NCBI GenBank assembly: GCA_037127315.1
Contig: JBBBDQ010000192.1
Coordinates: forward strand, 6,006,501-6,070,500
DNA: 64,000 nt
Direction: 5' to 3'
From: Ascarosepion bandense
Taxonomy: Eukaryota > Mollusca > Cephalopoda > Sepiida > Sepiidae
Shown: positions 40,715-53,190 of the stretch, piece after piece
Layout of the letters: every line of letters starts with the position of its first letter
How positions within the stretch are numbered: position 1 is the stretch's first letter
The notes under the pieces: model-generated
What the model saw: only the letters and a program-made list of their open reading frames with translations
Databases searched by the model: none
Told to the model about the DNA's origin: nothing
Position numbers and translations under genes: made by a program

Positions 40715-41503
40715 TGGTGAAACTTTTAGAAAATATTAATTGTTTAGCCGACTAGCTGGGAATAACTGAAGCAGAAAAGCAACTCCACGCACGAAAGATA
40801 TCTTTTGTTATCTCATTAAGATTATCATTATAATTATAATTATTATTATCATTTGTTGTTTTCATTTAGTGCTGATATTATCAATAACAGTCGTCGCATT
40901 TATATGAAATGTCGTAATGATAATGTTGCGTCTTATCTCTTTATAAAATGTAAACTTAATTTACATGTTATTATGTAAGTCATGACCTCTGACAAGGAAC
41001 CAGCGACAGGGACACTGAAAAGAGCAGTAAATATATACGCAAATGAAAAATTGGGAAAATCATATGAAATTTCCAAAACTCTCTCTCACTCTCTTTCTCT
41101 CTCTCTCTTTCTCTCTCACACACACATATATTTAAACATGTTTCATTATAGACATATAGTGTCTTCTTATTTTTATACAGATCCTTTCCACTTGTCTAAT
41201 ACGTTTCTTGATGTTAACTTGAAATTCACCAAAGAAGGAGGCACCGTAGTTTTTTTTCCTTTTTTTGTTTTTATTTTGGTAATTTCAGTTTTTTCAAAAA
41301 TCATTTTCAGGGATGAATCATAAAGTTATTGTAACTGCTGTAAAATCTGTTTTCTGTTATGTTTGCGATTTTAAATAAAACACGCTCAAAGTGCTATGCA
41401 GTTATTTTAAAATTTTAAATGTATCCGTTCTAGCTGTTGAATTTTTGCAAATAATGTATCTATATTTTTCAATGAAATATGTTTGAATAAAGATAAGCTG
41501 CCT
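40708..41503. other. AT-rich unique DNA
   Basis: A pyrimidine-rich CTCTCT block lies at about 41080-41117. The frame 40982-41323 crosses it and has no motif. Confidence 0.4.
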
Positions 41504-41505
41504 AA

Positions 41506-41560
<55 letters not shown>
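41504..41560. repeat. (CA)n-(TA)n microsatellite
   Basis: Flanked left by AAGATAAGCTGCCTAAATAC, a phrase that recurs in part at 42109-42130 and 9390-9412. Confidence 0.95.
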
Positions 41561-41562
<2 letters not shown>

Positions 41563-41927
41563 TGTATGTATACATAGTGACTCAAAATATTCTGGTGACA
41601 TATTTTGTATAATCTTAAAAATATATTTAAAGTTTACTCAGCATTTTTTATTGTTTCAGTTATCTATAAAGTAAGTCGTTTTAAAGATCCAGATTAAATA
41701 CTGTAGTAATGTTCTAAAATGCTTGTAAAAAGAACAGTTTCTTCATGTTTTAACACGTGCATGACCATGTCATTAAAACATCTAAAAAAATTCCATTTTG
41801 GATAATTTTCACGTTCTGATGAACGCTAGCAATTTGTCAACTGTTATATTTGAAACAGAAAAAATGTTCAGAAATTTTTAGCAACACAGTTTTGCGGTTA
41901 CTTTTGTTACCATAACTCACACACCTG
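41561..41927. other. AT-rich unique DNA
   Basis: Nothing recognised. Confidence 0.4.
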
Positions 41928-42105
41928 AAGATGATCTCGGAAAGAGGTTGAAAGTACTTGGGTACCTTGAGAAATAAATGATAATAACATCTGTCAACGT
42001 TACAGCTCATTTCTGACGTATTTCAAGATTATCCGTGAGTATGAACGGATTTTATTAAAATTAAGCAGAGATAATGTTTGCAATTTATTTAATCTGACAT
42101 GTTTA
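41928..42105 (+). repeat. ~200-bp interspersed repeat (copy of 2193)
   Basis: GAAGATGATCTCGGAAAGAGG to TTAATCTGACATG; see the entry at 2193. Not associated with a mariner head in this copy, which shows the repeat is independent of mariner. Confidence 0.6.
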
Positions 42106-42252
42106 AAATAAGATTTGCTGCCTAAATACACAAATATACATTATATACAATTATGATTTCATAAAATGAAATGATTTTTTTTTGTGAACCAAATTTGAAA
42201 AATAAAAATGAAACAAGTTAATGTGTGTGTATATTTTTTGGAACTCCTGGTA

Positions 42253-43106
42253 TACAGTGAACCATAGGTAAATTGTCGCCATTTTATATTTTTTATTTCG
42301 TACATGTGTGTTGATTGCATTTTATTTTGTCGACTGCACAGTATAGTAAGCTCAGTTAGGCATTATTTGTCACAAATACCTTGGCGCAATTTACACCGCC
42401 ACAAATTTGGAAACGGCATGCTGTACTGCTTGGCATTCGCGCCGGAAGTTCCTATACGAACATTTCAGAGTATTTGGGTGTCAATATGAAAATAATGCAG
42501 AGGATTTGGAAATAGTTGGATGAGTCTAATGGTAATTATAAAGGTACGCCAGTTCAGAAATCTCACTCTGACAAGAAAAGAACCCCCGAATTTGTTAGTG
42601 AGATCAAAGGCATGGTTGAAAATGATCTCTTGAAGTCAATCAGGTTCATAGCTAGGAAGGTAGTCCTACTCTGGATCAAGAGGATGGCAGCTGGAAGACC
42701 CTATATCTGGCAACAGAACTCAACAGGAGAACCCAGTCATGACTGACAGACAGTTTCTGCGGCCACATCACCCTGACATCTGCCTACCTAACTCTCTAGA
42801 CAGAAACACTCTTGATTATTATGTGTGGAGTGTAGTTAAGTGAGACACCAACAAAACTTCTTGTAATAGCAAAGATGAACTGAAAGCAAGGAGCAAACAA
42901 GAAGACCGTCCAGAAGACTTGCAGCAGATTCCGAAAGCGTCTACAGGCTATGGCTGAAGCCAATGACGATTTCATTTAATAAACATACTCTTTCGTATTT
43001 CAAGATATTTTTGTACAATTTTGGTAAATATATCTGTTAAAATGAGATATCAGTGTTATTTTCATTTTTGTATAATTTAGACGACAATTTATCCATCGCC
43101 CCTGTA
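42253..43106 (+). mobile_element. Tc1/mariner-type element with TIRs and TA flanks, deleted
   Basis: Left end CAGTGAACCATAGGTAAATT and right end (inverse) CAGGGGCGATGGATAAATTG match as TIRs, each bordered by TA, the usual target duplication. The 76-codon frame at 42516-42746 covers a DNA-binding region (GTPVQKSHSDKKRTPEFVSE, IKGMVENDLLKSIRFIARKV). It then jumps to text around WIKRMAAGRPYIWQQNS, ITLTSAYLTL and LDYYVWSVV-like (42810), the region of the second and third catalytic acids. The first acidic residue region is deleted. Same family as 55190 and 63337. Confidence 0.8.
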
Positions 43107-43164
43107 CACCCCCTCTCTCCCACCCCTCTCTCTCTCTCTATATATATATATTAAGGCATGCCAT

Positions 43165-43490
43165 ATATATGGATAAAAGTGTTCAACACTCATCAGACAT
43201 GAGAGAGACTGTTGCTACTTGGTAGTGATCTTATCATCCGCGGTTTTATTATGGAGAAATGGTAGACTAAAAAACAGGAGCTCCTCACACATTTACGTAT
43301 CGTACATTCAGTAATGAATTTGAACACTCTCGGTTACATTGTATATAATACGCTAAAATCCGCCATAGTTTAAGAGGTAGAATCGCCGACTGATGTCAAT
43401 TCGGTCGTGTTTTAATCCTGGCTAGAAGTCTAACCGTACTCATGAGCTGTGATACAGCGAAACAAGTCTGTCTGCGGATGACTCTCTGTC
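43165..43490 (+). mobile_element. hammerhead SINE, copy C (core mutated)
   Basis: Box A TAGTTTAAGAGG at 43366, B box GTGTTTTAATCC at 43407, TGGCTAGAAG, stem I CCGTA (43434), CTCATGAG where CTGATGAG is required (43439), perfect stem II GCTGT-GAT-ACAGC, GAAA (43459-43462), stem III, GTC and TGCGG (43473). The G5-to-C change in the core should abolish cleavage. 43250-43340 matches the DNA upstream of copy A, so the element also has a conserved 5' part of about 100 bp. Confidence 0.75.
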
Positions 43491-44324
43491 TATATATATA
43501 GAGGGAAAGATTCTTTTTTTAAATTGGGCATATTTCTATTATTTTAACAAGTGGAAGAATCTGTCATGTACGTCATCAATGAAAAGTAATACAGAAAACA
43601 GGCAGGGTACAGTCGGGATAATGCTACAGTAGGATTTGTGCAGAACTGGATTCAGTCATATAAACAAATGGTATAGCCAAAAATTCAATGTTGCCGTAGA
43701 AATAAACAGAATAATATCCGCGGGGATTTTAACGTTCCAATCGAGCATCACATCCACGAAAGAAAACTGGATAGTCGCAAACAATATAGAAAAAAATCCT
43801 ATATGTGGCTGTACCAGAGGACCACAAGTTTAAATTCAAAAGAAAGTTAAAAAGTGATCTCGTTCGGAACTGGAAATTATAGACTAGTGCCCATAATGAT
43901 CGGAGCACTGGTTAATAGTGAGCAAAATGCTAAATTCAAGATTGGAGGAACTGAAAGAGGGTCGTTCTACCAGGATTCAGAGAGTTTGGTCGAGAAAAGT
44001 GTTGCCGAGTTGAATTGACTTTTGCTGTTGACTTCAGCTGTAAACTTTGTAGGAAGCATGCACATTTCGGATAATAATGTTGGATGATTTGGAAAAGTCT
44101 CGAAGACGTGCATAAAGACTGGAAAAATCAGAAATCTGCAGAAGAATTTAAATCATTCCATAAATAGTATTGCTGAAATCAGCCAAAACGATTTGCTGTC
44201 ACTTGATCTCCTTTAAAAGCCACCAGACAAAAGCATCACATGACTGATGCGAGAATTAAATAATCAATACAATTAGTCGGCTTATTGATCAGAGTCTGCC
44301 ATCTGCTCAATCCCAGATACTTCT
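43491..44324. other. unique DNA
   Basis: Moderately A-rich; open frame 43636-43833 without motif. Nothing assigned. Confidence 0.35.
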
Positions 44325-44534
44325 GACCTGAAATCGGAAAGCCGGGTTCAAATTTGAGTTGAATTCACTTACGCGCAAATACCATTGGGAAATGTGTTAA
44401 TCCGTTACCTCTCCCTCTCGTGATGCGTTAAATGGCAGGACAGATTAGGTTCTAAATATTGTGCACAGTCAGTCATGTCTCTTTCAAGACATGATCGCCC
44501 AAGCGTCTATCACGTATGGTACTTAACTAACTGA
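44325..44534 (+). repeat. SINE-1, internally shortened
   Basis: B box GGGTTCAAATTTG at 44344, body TTAATCCG, AGGACAGATTAGGTTC, then directly the 3' hairpin CATGTCTC-TTTC-AAGACATG and GATCGCCCAAGCG. About 70 bp of the body between them is missing. Confidence 0.75.
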
Positions 44535-44535
44535 T

Positions 44536-44630
44536 ATTTCTGAGATGAGTTATTGTAACTATTTACATTACGTTCGAACTGTTGTCCTTATATTTATTAC
44601 CCATTTCACGACATTTAGGCCCCTGTACAT
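44536..44630 (+). mobile_element. Penelope-like terminal fragment
   Basis: TTTCTGAGATGAGTTA, GTTGTCCT and GACATTTAGGCCCCTGTACA parallel 1376-1475. No coding part is retained. Confidence 0.4.
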
Positions 44631-45091
44631 TCCGATTAAATAAAGTACAATTACGTTTTATCCAATTATGTATTCAGTATAATATTTGCAGTAACTTGTT
44701 GCCACTTATCAGGTAGCTCTTTCGGCACCTTTTCAATAAAATTCCGCATGTTTTGAAGCGAGAATGTTTTCGATGTAAACTAGAATCTGGTTTTTATGAG
44801 ACAATTTGCAACGATCGAAAAAGGTAATAATCAGTTGCTACATGGTCAGAGGAATATGTCTTGTCGGATAGAACAAACAAATCGTTCTCCAAAATTTAAA
44901 AAAAAATGTTTTTCGTGTTTTTGCCAAAAAAAATGAGAAATGTTAATTTCCTCTAAATTGATTCTAAACTGCCACGTATGAACTGTGGTTCGGATGATAG
45001 AGTCATCTTTACAATTGGTTTCCTCAAATCGGAAATCAAGTATGATACATCTTAATATTTCGAGATTGATTCGTTTTCTACGTCTTATCAA
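44631..45091 (-). mobile_element. mariner transposase C-terminus (decayed)
   Basis: Minus strand: ISHFFWQKHEKHFFLNFGER (44945), a stop, FTSKTFSLQNMRNFIEKVPK and ELPDKWQQVTANI (about 44710). The last part resembles the C-terminal signature of mariner transposases (FY..GI..L..RW..CV...G.Y). Stops are frequent. No TIR recognised. Confidence 0.45.
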
Positions 45092-45724
45092 CCTTTTGCA
45101 GGTTATTTAAAGCCAAAAAAGTATATTCAGATTGTAAAATTTTTTTTGGAGGGGAAAAATAATAATGGTTTAGCTATACAAGTCTGACTAATTAACCCAT
45201 AGTTGAAGAGATTCATTCATTTTCCAAGTAAATATAACGAACATAACGGAAATCCTATCTATTACTCACTGCACCACCCAAACAACCAAATTTTAAAAAC
45301 TAATGTTCCCAAGCGGTCACTCACCTAGATACTGACTGACCAGTCTCGACCTTGCTTAACTTCCGTTATTGTACGAGAACCGATGCTTCAACGTGATGCA
45401 AGCTTATAATATATCAGTCTGTTCCTGTCTTTTAATTTATCTGTGGCCAATTTTTCTTATTTGTATGCCTATCTTAGCCTTGTCATATCTATCATTTTTA
45501 GTTGATATATACCTATTTTTAACAGGGTTTGTACATACCTATTTCTTTATCTGGTTTTGCCTGTACATATTTACATAGATATTTGTCACACACGGCCTGT
45601 TCACATCTATCAACCAGTCTCTGTTTAAATAGCTATCTTCCTTCTTAGGCCAGTTCATATTCAACTCTCTCTCTCTCCTTCTCTCTGTCTATCTATCCTT
45701 TATTTTTATAAGATCGATCGATCG

Positions 45725-45772
<48 letters not shown>

Positions 45773-46702
45773 CAGTCTGTTTTATATTTGTCAATTTTTT
45801 TACGTATTTTTACCAGTCAGTTTATATTTGTCTTAGTTTTGAAACATTTTGTCTGTTCGGTCCTATATAACCAGATGCCTATCTCAGTTCACAACTTATC
45901 CACTCTCACACTCTATCCATTTTCATTTCAGTATATTCTTACCTGTCTGGACAATTCCATTTTCTCTTTCTTTCTCTCTCTCTCTCTAGTGTCAATCTTC
46001 TTTCTTTCCCTCTTCCTTTTCTTACTTATTTCACTTAGTTTCAGTCTTTTTTCTACATTCCTTCCATCAAACTTAAAATTTCGATGTCTATCATACTCTT
46101 TCTCTTTCTGCTGCTTCTTTTCCAATTCATTTTACAGTCTTGATGGTTTTTACTAAATCTTCTCTTCCTCCCACCTTTTCGTATCTTCTTCAAACATATA
46201 ACCATTCCCTTAATTAGCCTCTTTCCTTGAAAAAACGTTTTTTCCTTCTTTTTTTTTTACTCTGGGGTCCTTTCTCATTGAATCTCTTTCTGTCTGTCTC
46301 CACCTAACCATCAAATTCTACAGCCGACCATTTCCCGACTCTGTTTCTGTTTTACTGTTCTTCTCTTCCGACTTCTCTACAACAATGATTAACGCATGCG
46401 GCCACGCGTGCATCAAATTAGAAAAAGTCTGCATTCTCCAGGCCGAAAGGCACGACCATTTCGACGTTGACCATTAGGATGCGACCGAATGCGAAATTAA
46501 CGCACAAATACGCTCCGCTGATTGTGCAGAGACACTGCCGCTTTCAGGCCTTAAGACACAAACGAAGCAATTATTTCTGCACTGTGCGGAAAATTGCTAA
46601 AAGTCGGGCTTCATAGCTCCGGTAGCGACCAAGTACACTGAAAGAAAGCGGCCGCTTTGTGAAAACTGATTCCATCACATTTTCTCCCCCACCCAACATA
46701 AA
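45092..46702. other. AT-rich DNA, then ~800 bp pyrimidine-rich
   Basis: No gene. 45560-46370 is T/C-rich on plus and includes GATCGATCGATC plus (TCTA)n at 45713-45772 and short CTCT runs. The 122-codon frame at 45788-46156 is Phe/Ser/Leu-rich by composition. 46380-46700 is less biased and has nothing recognisable. Confidence 0.5.

Positions 46703-46774
<72 letters not shown>
46703..46774. repeat. (CA)n microsatellite
   Basis: About 72 bp, uninterrupted. Confidence 0.97.
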
Positions 46775-46777
<3 letters not shown>

Positions 46778-46956
46778 GTGACTACTAAAAAAAGTCTAAA
46801 ATTTGAACAACGCGCGAATAGAATAAAATACATATTTAATTAATATTGGTAGGGACCGCTGAAATTTGTAAAGAAATAATATTTAATAGTTAACCGTCCA
46901 CAGTTTCAGTGTAGAAATTTGTAAATATTTATAATTAACTCTCTCTCTCTCTCTCC

Positions 46957-46985
<29 letters not shown>
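46775..46985. repeat. spacer with (CT)n and (TA)n
   Basis: CT at 46939-46956 then TA to about 46982. Confidence 0.9.
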
Positions 46986-46987
<2 letters not shown>

Positions 46988-46990
<3 letters not shown>

Positions 46991-47360
46991 GGTGACCCCC
47001 CCCCCAAAAAAAAACAAACAAAAAACAAAAAAAAACGGAAACTTTTTAACAATCCCATAGAACCAAGAGTGATGGAAGAAAAATATTTTATTCAAAGTAA
47101 TTAAAACCTTAAAACATGTCATTTAAGAAACAATGTTGGAATTTTCATTTTTTAAAATTTACGTCTTGTAGATGACGTCCTACCTGTGAGATGAAAATGG
47201 GATTTATCTGACATTCATAACTTACTTTGAAATTCATCCTGATACATAGTTACTGAAATGACAGAGTGTTTATTTTTTGGGGCCATTGTTACGCAGTGCT
47301 GCTACTTGCTCATGTCTGCCAGGACAAACTTAAAAAATTCCCGTTTTTTGGGACACCCTA
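46988..47360. mobile_element. mariner-type MITE, ~370 bp
   Basis: CAGGGTGACCCCCCC-AAAAAA at the left and the inverse TAGGGTGTCCC-AAAAAACGGGAA at the right form short TIRs, bordered by TA-rich sequence. Interior AT-rich with no transposase. The outer TAGGGTG/CAGGGTG word also begins the neighbouring mariner at 47397. Confidence 0.6.
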
Positions 47361-47361
47361 T

Positions 47362-47396
<35 letters not shown>

Positions 47397-47398
<2 letters not shown>

Positions 47399-48512
47399 GG
47401 GTGTATCCAAAAGATTGTTATAAAATCTACGGGCGGATTTCTCACACCAAAAGAACAAATGTCCATATAAATATATGTCCGTAAATACTTATATCATAGT
47501 CATTAAGTTTAAAGAAAGTTTGCGGTAGATGGCGCTATATTACGATGTAGACTAGGTTACATTTGTCGTTCGTGTGCATTTGTGGCCAGTCTGTCTTCAG
47601 AATTTCACGAGTGTAGTAGTGGGAAATGTTCCAATTAACAATAGCAGAATATTCTACTGTGAACAGACAGATATGATTTTTACACATAGTGTACGTCTCA
47701 TAGCACCACATAGAGGGAACTTCAAGATCTGCTCCTGCATCCGTACCATTTGAAAAGGGTGCAGGGTATTTCATCCATCGATCAGTCACCACGGATAATT
47801 TTTGCCGATGGTTTATTGCTCAAACTGCCGATCCGTTGTTCGTCTCTTCGATCTGATTTACGGGTGAGATAACATTTGAAAAAAAAAAATGAAATAAATT
47901 TACACAAGCGAGATTTATGGCCAGATCGGAATCCCTCTGGCATAATGCAAAGTAGAAACCAGCATCAGTTCACTATTAATGTGTGAGCTGGAATTGTAGG
48001 TGACTGTCTGGTAGGTCTATATGTTCTCCCAGGGCATCTTACAGGATCTGTCTACAGGGATTTTATTTCGAACACACTTCCAAAACTGCTTGAGGATGTA
48101 TCCCTGTTAATATGAAGACGCATGTGGTTTATGCATGATAAGGCTTCATCACATTCTAGTAACATTGTATGCGACCCACTGGCTGACATTTAACATGAAA
48201 GATGGATAGGTAGAGGAGGACCGGTTGCATGGCCAGCATATTTCCTCGATGTCAGTCCTTTGACTTTTTTCTTCCGAAAGCATTCGGTATCCTGTGGGAG
48301 TATTTGAAAAAATCTGCCAGTCAACAATCCGACGAGTATAAGAAGAAGCAAGCTCGTATTGTATATTATACAGCGTTTATTGCAAAAGTAAAACATAATA
48401 ACAAAAACACAAAACAAAAGGAAAGTAAGAATTTTCGGACATATTTATATGGACCTTTGTTCTTGTTTTGTTGTGAGGAACCCGCCCCTAAATATTGTAA
48501 AATTATTATTGG
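47397..48512 (+). mobile_element. near full-length Tc1/mariner-superfamily element
   Basis: Long TIRs: 47399-47495 and the inverse of 48425-48512 share AATCTACGGGCGGATTTCTC-like, CAAATGTCCATATAAAT and ATGTCCGTAAAT landmarks. Between them, in two or three frames, the transposase has an N-terminal MFQLTIAEYS, then LWPDRNP, HQFTINVWAGIVGDCLVGL, LTGSVYRDFISNTLPKLLED, RRMWFMHDKASSH (second acid in HD), RWIGRGGPVAWPA and the D.SPL.FF block (third acid). Frameshifts and at least two stops inactivate it. Length of about 1.1 kb fits the superfamily. It lies between (CA)n/(TA)n arrays. Confidence 0.85.
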
Positions 48513-48516
48513 TAAA

Positions 48517-50180
<1,664 letters not shown>

Positions 50181-50400
50181 TTTGTAAAATCACACATACT
50201 AGAAATAACGCCTTCGAAGAATACTGTCAGACCTTTTCTTTTCTTCTTGAATGCTTATTATTGTACACATATATATTTTTTACAAGGTCACGTGATCCTA
50301 GCAGCACGATTCCTCTAATTACATCAAAACGAGGTGGACTATATTTGTTCTCTGGTGATCCGTGTTCAAACTCAAATGTCGGCAGCGACATTATTTCATA
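50181..50400 (-). mobile_element. 3' LTR of Ty3/gypsy element (low-coordinate copy)
   Basis: 50213-50400 is a direct repeat of 54801-54990 (ATACTGTCAGAC, CACGTGATCC.AGCAG.ACGATT, CGTGTTCAAACT.AAATG.CGGCAGCGAC). 50183-50210 matches 53990-54016 (GTAAAATCACACATACTAGAAATAA). A purine-rich stretch (minus CCCAAGGGAGAGCTG at 50405-50420) precedes it and could be the polypurine tract. Confidence 0.65.
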
Positions 50401-50939
50401 TATGGCAGCTCTCCCTTGGGATCACTTGCACTAAAGTCTATATTTCTTCCAATTCTGTTGCTGATCTTTTTCTCTTACCGTAAAACCTTGGTTCAACAAC
50501 TTCTGATGGCATGGGTACGTCAAACGTCTCATAAAATATTTTCCATAGGTACCTCTGTACCATGAATGTCATTTTGACGATGTGGTTTTTATAACACCAT
50601 CTTCCCAGAATTCATTTCCACGTTGATACATTTTAAGAAACATCTTATCTCTAGGCCTGAAGTATTTACTTATATTTTAATTTCTTGATGATTTCGTCTC
50701 ATATTCTAGTAGTAATTTATTAAAAACGGACTGGCGAACACTAACTCTGGAGGCATCATTCCATACATGGTGTTATTCTGAAAAAAGTCAGAAATTGTTG
50801 TAGCATTACTTCATTTGACTCCTCTTCCTCCGACATTTTAGTACCCGTTCGGCTTGTCCATTTCATCTTGGGTGATAAAAGGGTGTTGTAATGTGTTCTG
50901 TTGCTAATGATTTACAGAAAACTTTAAATTCACTAGCCG
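50401..50939 (-). mobile_element. gypsy integrase C-terminal region, eroded
   Basis: Minus strand carries the counterpart of the 55830-56340 integrase tail: GTTGAACCAAGG, GACGTTTGACGTACCC and TTCATGGTACAGAGGTACC relate to the IL.NTFDVP region there. Not legible as a continuous protein. Confidence 0.5.
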
Positions 50940-51290
50940 TGAATTGTGTTCCGTTATTTGAAACAACAGTCAGTTACACCGAACATTGCAAAAATCTTCT
51001 GTAAAAAAGTTATCGTCACCGCTGTATTCGGTCTTGTACATTTTAATATTTCTGGGCAGTTAGTGTAACTATCGACTACCACTAGATAGTATGTCTCGTT
51101 TAACAGTTCTACGAAGTCTATATGTATTCTGAACGATGGAATAACCATTTTCAACCAAGGTTGAAATTTTATAGGCGGTAACTTCGCTGCCAGAGAACAA
51201 TCTCTTCAGGATTTTACGAAATTTTGAATATCTTGATTCATTTTTGGTCAATACATATAACACCTCATTCACGATTTCATCCTAGAAATT
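50940..51290 (-). mobile_element. gypsy integrase zinc-binding and core start
   Basis: Minus strand, two frames: PKMNQDIQNFVKS then DCSLAAKLPPIKFQPW (zinc-binding part), LKMVIPSF.RIHIDFVELLN (first catalytic Asp in HIDF) and YYLVVVDSYTNCPEILK with FLQKIFAMFGVTD (second region). The last acidic residues lie in degraded sequence. The 66-codon frame at 51154-50954 is the best-kept piece of the element. Confidence 0.85.
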
Positions 51291-51559
51291 TCTGGATGTT
51301 CTATGTGAAATTATTTAGACAATTCTTTTTGCGTACATAAGTACATTATTGAAAATGCGTTTATTTCCAGTAAATATAAAGTAACTTTATATTTTTTTTA
51401 ACTTATTTGCATCCTTCATTTTTATTATGAATTCTTTTTCTAACATAATTCCTATTTTCTCTAATGTTATGGGCAGTTCACTTACAATATTTTATAATAC
51501 ATTATTGTTTCATTTTCGTCTCTTATTATCGCAATTCCTGTGTCCTCAAGTGGTTCGGA
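51291..51559 (-). mobile_element. gypsy RNase H region, eroded
   Basis: Position between RT and integrase indicates RNase H; fragments such as FSEPLEDTGIAIIRDENET read on the minus strand near 51570-51500 (a GV/DASxxGI-type start in the family). Too decayed for motif checks. Confidence 0.5.
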
Positions 51560-52330
51560 GAATTTTGGTATTAATCTAGATTGTCTTTCAACATCACTCA
51601 ATTTTTTCAGCAGTTTATTCAAGGGTATCCTTAATTCATGCCTTTTTGGTGTATACATGACAAGAATTAGCGAACCCTAAAAATGCTTGCAACTTTGTTA
51701 CATTTGTTGAGGCGCGCATGTCTTTTATTGCGCTCGACCTTGAAGGATCTGGTTTTCTACCTTTTGTATCGATCATTTTTTTTACATTTAATTATGGGCA
51801 TAAATAATTCGCATTTTCTTTCACTGATCTTAAAACCGTAATCTTTAATTCTCTGAAATACTTTTTTTTACATTTTCCGTATGTTGCTTTCGGGTCTCAC
51901 TTTTAATAAGTACATCATCTAAATATGCTTGTGCACAATCCAAACTGGCAAGCATTGTATCCAGAATTTGTTGGAATATGCTTGGTGCTAACTTTATACC
52001 AAAAGGAATCGGTTAAATTTGTACACTCCTATATGAGTGCTAACTGTTATTACTTTTGAGCACTCTTCGTCTACTAGTAGCTGTAGGTAAGCGTCTGATA
52101 AACAAGTCCAATTTAGAAAAAAAACAAAAAACAAAAACGAAAAAAAAACACCATTTAATTTGGCAAATATTTCCCCTAGACTTATATAACAATATAACGA
52201 GTAGTCATATAGTTTCAAACTTTCATTTAACGCCGTTGAAGTATTTATTATTTCTTTTATTTTTTTTTAATATTTTACGTAAACTGTTGGTGAAGCCTAT
52301 TCGGAATAGTCTATTTCTGATATCACATCT
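51560..52330 (-). mobile_element. gypsy reverse transcriptase, decayed
   Basis: Minus strand: LSDAYLQLLVDEECSKVI (first catalytic Asp) in the frame 52218-51994, IPFGIKLAPSIFQQILDTML, then AYLDDVLIKSE (the YLDD active site, 51936-51911) and KISERKCELF. An A-rich insertion near 52110-52150 and several frameshifts break it. Motif order and spacing fit Ty3/gypsy, and catalytic residues are still readable. Confidence 0.85.
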
Positions 52331-52907
52331 AATTTTTATAGTCTTTCTAATTCCTTATTAATTCGTAATTAAGTAGCAAAATGTATCTCTTTTACTTCAA
52401 ATTTAACTTTTTGTGCATGTCCATAAAACTTCTGATAAAAGTTCTGGAAAACTCCTTTGTAATTCTTTCTTTAATTTTTCAGTTGCCATATTAGCACTGG
52501 GGATAACAATATTTATTTTGTTAAAGAAAGAGTTAATTGCGAGGTCCCAAAGATCAAATAATGAAAGTCAATCTGTTCCAAATGAATTAGCTGTATTATT
52601 TAATACAAACACCACCGCTTTTTGTTTTAGTTTTTGCCACCAAAAGAAATGTTACAGGTGAATTCACCCGTAAAGTTCAATTTCTTTCCTGAAACTTTAC
52701 GAGCAGTTTTTTAGAAGTTAATAAACTGGGTTTACCCATTTTTTTTTCCATCTCTGTTCATTTATGAAAGTGATATCCTGTATCGAGTTGTAGTTTTATT
52801 TTTACATTATTAATTTTCACAAAAACAAATTTCCTTCTTTGAAATGTTTCTAACTCAGTTAAAGACACATTTGAAGTCTTGTTAATTTTTCTTTATGCTT
52901 TTTGACT
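52331..52907 (-). mobile_element. gypsy protease region
   Basis: Minus strand near 52800 reads INNVKIKLQLDTGYHFHK; DTG is the retropepsin active-site motif (codons at 52784-52776). EFTCNISFGG-like text follows near 52660. Frames shift repeatedly. Confidence 0.75.
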
Positions 52908-53190
52908 TTACACTATGTATTTACCGTGTTTACATATATTTTTTCTTCCATCTTTTGTATTTGCAATAAGTACTTTTGTGTCCTTTCCTGCCACATTCGT
53001 AGCATATTTTGTTCTTAAAAAACCATTACTTTTGAAATGCTTACTTTCACAAACGTGGCAAGTGTTAGGTATTGAGGAAGCTTTATCGTTTGTTTTAAAA
53101 TGTTCTGTTAGGAGTTGAAAAACGTCTATAGTCGTTTTTCTTAGATGGTCGGACGCTATGTACTTTTGAAATGTCTTTTTCCTCAATCCA
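52908..53190 (-). mobile_element. gypsy gag nucleocapsid zinc knuckle
   Basis: The minus frame 53186-52908 has NTCHVCESKHFKS; a shifted frame then continues with a second C..C...GHK-type knuckle (CGRKGHKST) near 52990. Position upstream of the protease fits gag. A decayed fragment. Confidence 0.7.

Noticed and set aside
43165..43195. Additional hammerhead core on minus (CTGATGAGTGTTGAACAC)
   Set aside because: The core-like CTGATGAG is present, but the sequence after the possible stem II is TTTT instead of GAAA and no cleavage triplet with stem I pairing was found.
45788..46156. 122-codon Phe/Leu/Ser-rich frame resembling a membrane protein
   Set aside because: Hydrophobicity comes from the T/C-rich strand composition; no start context, domain or homologous copy supports it.
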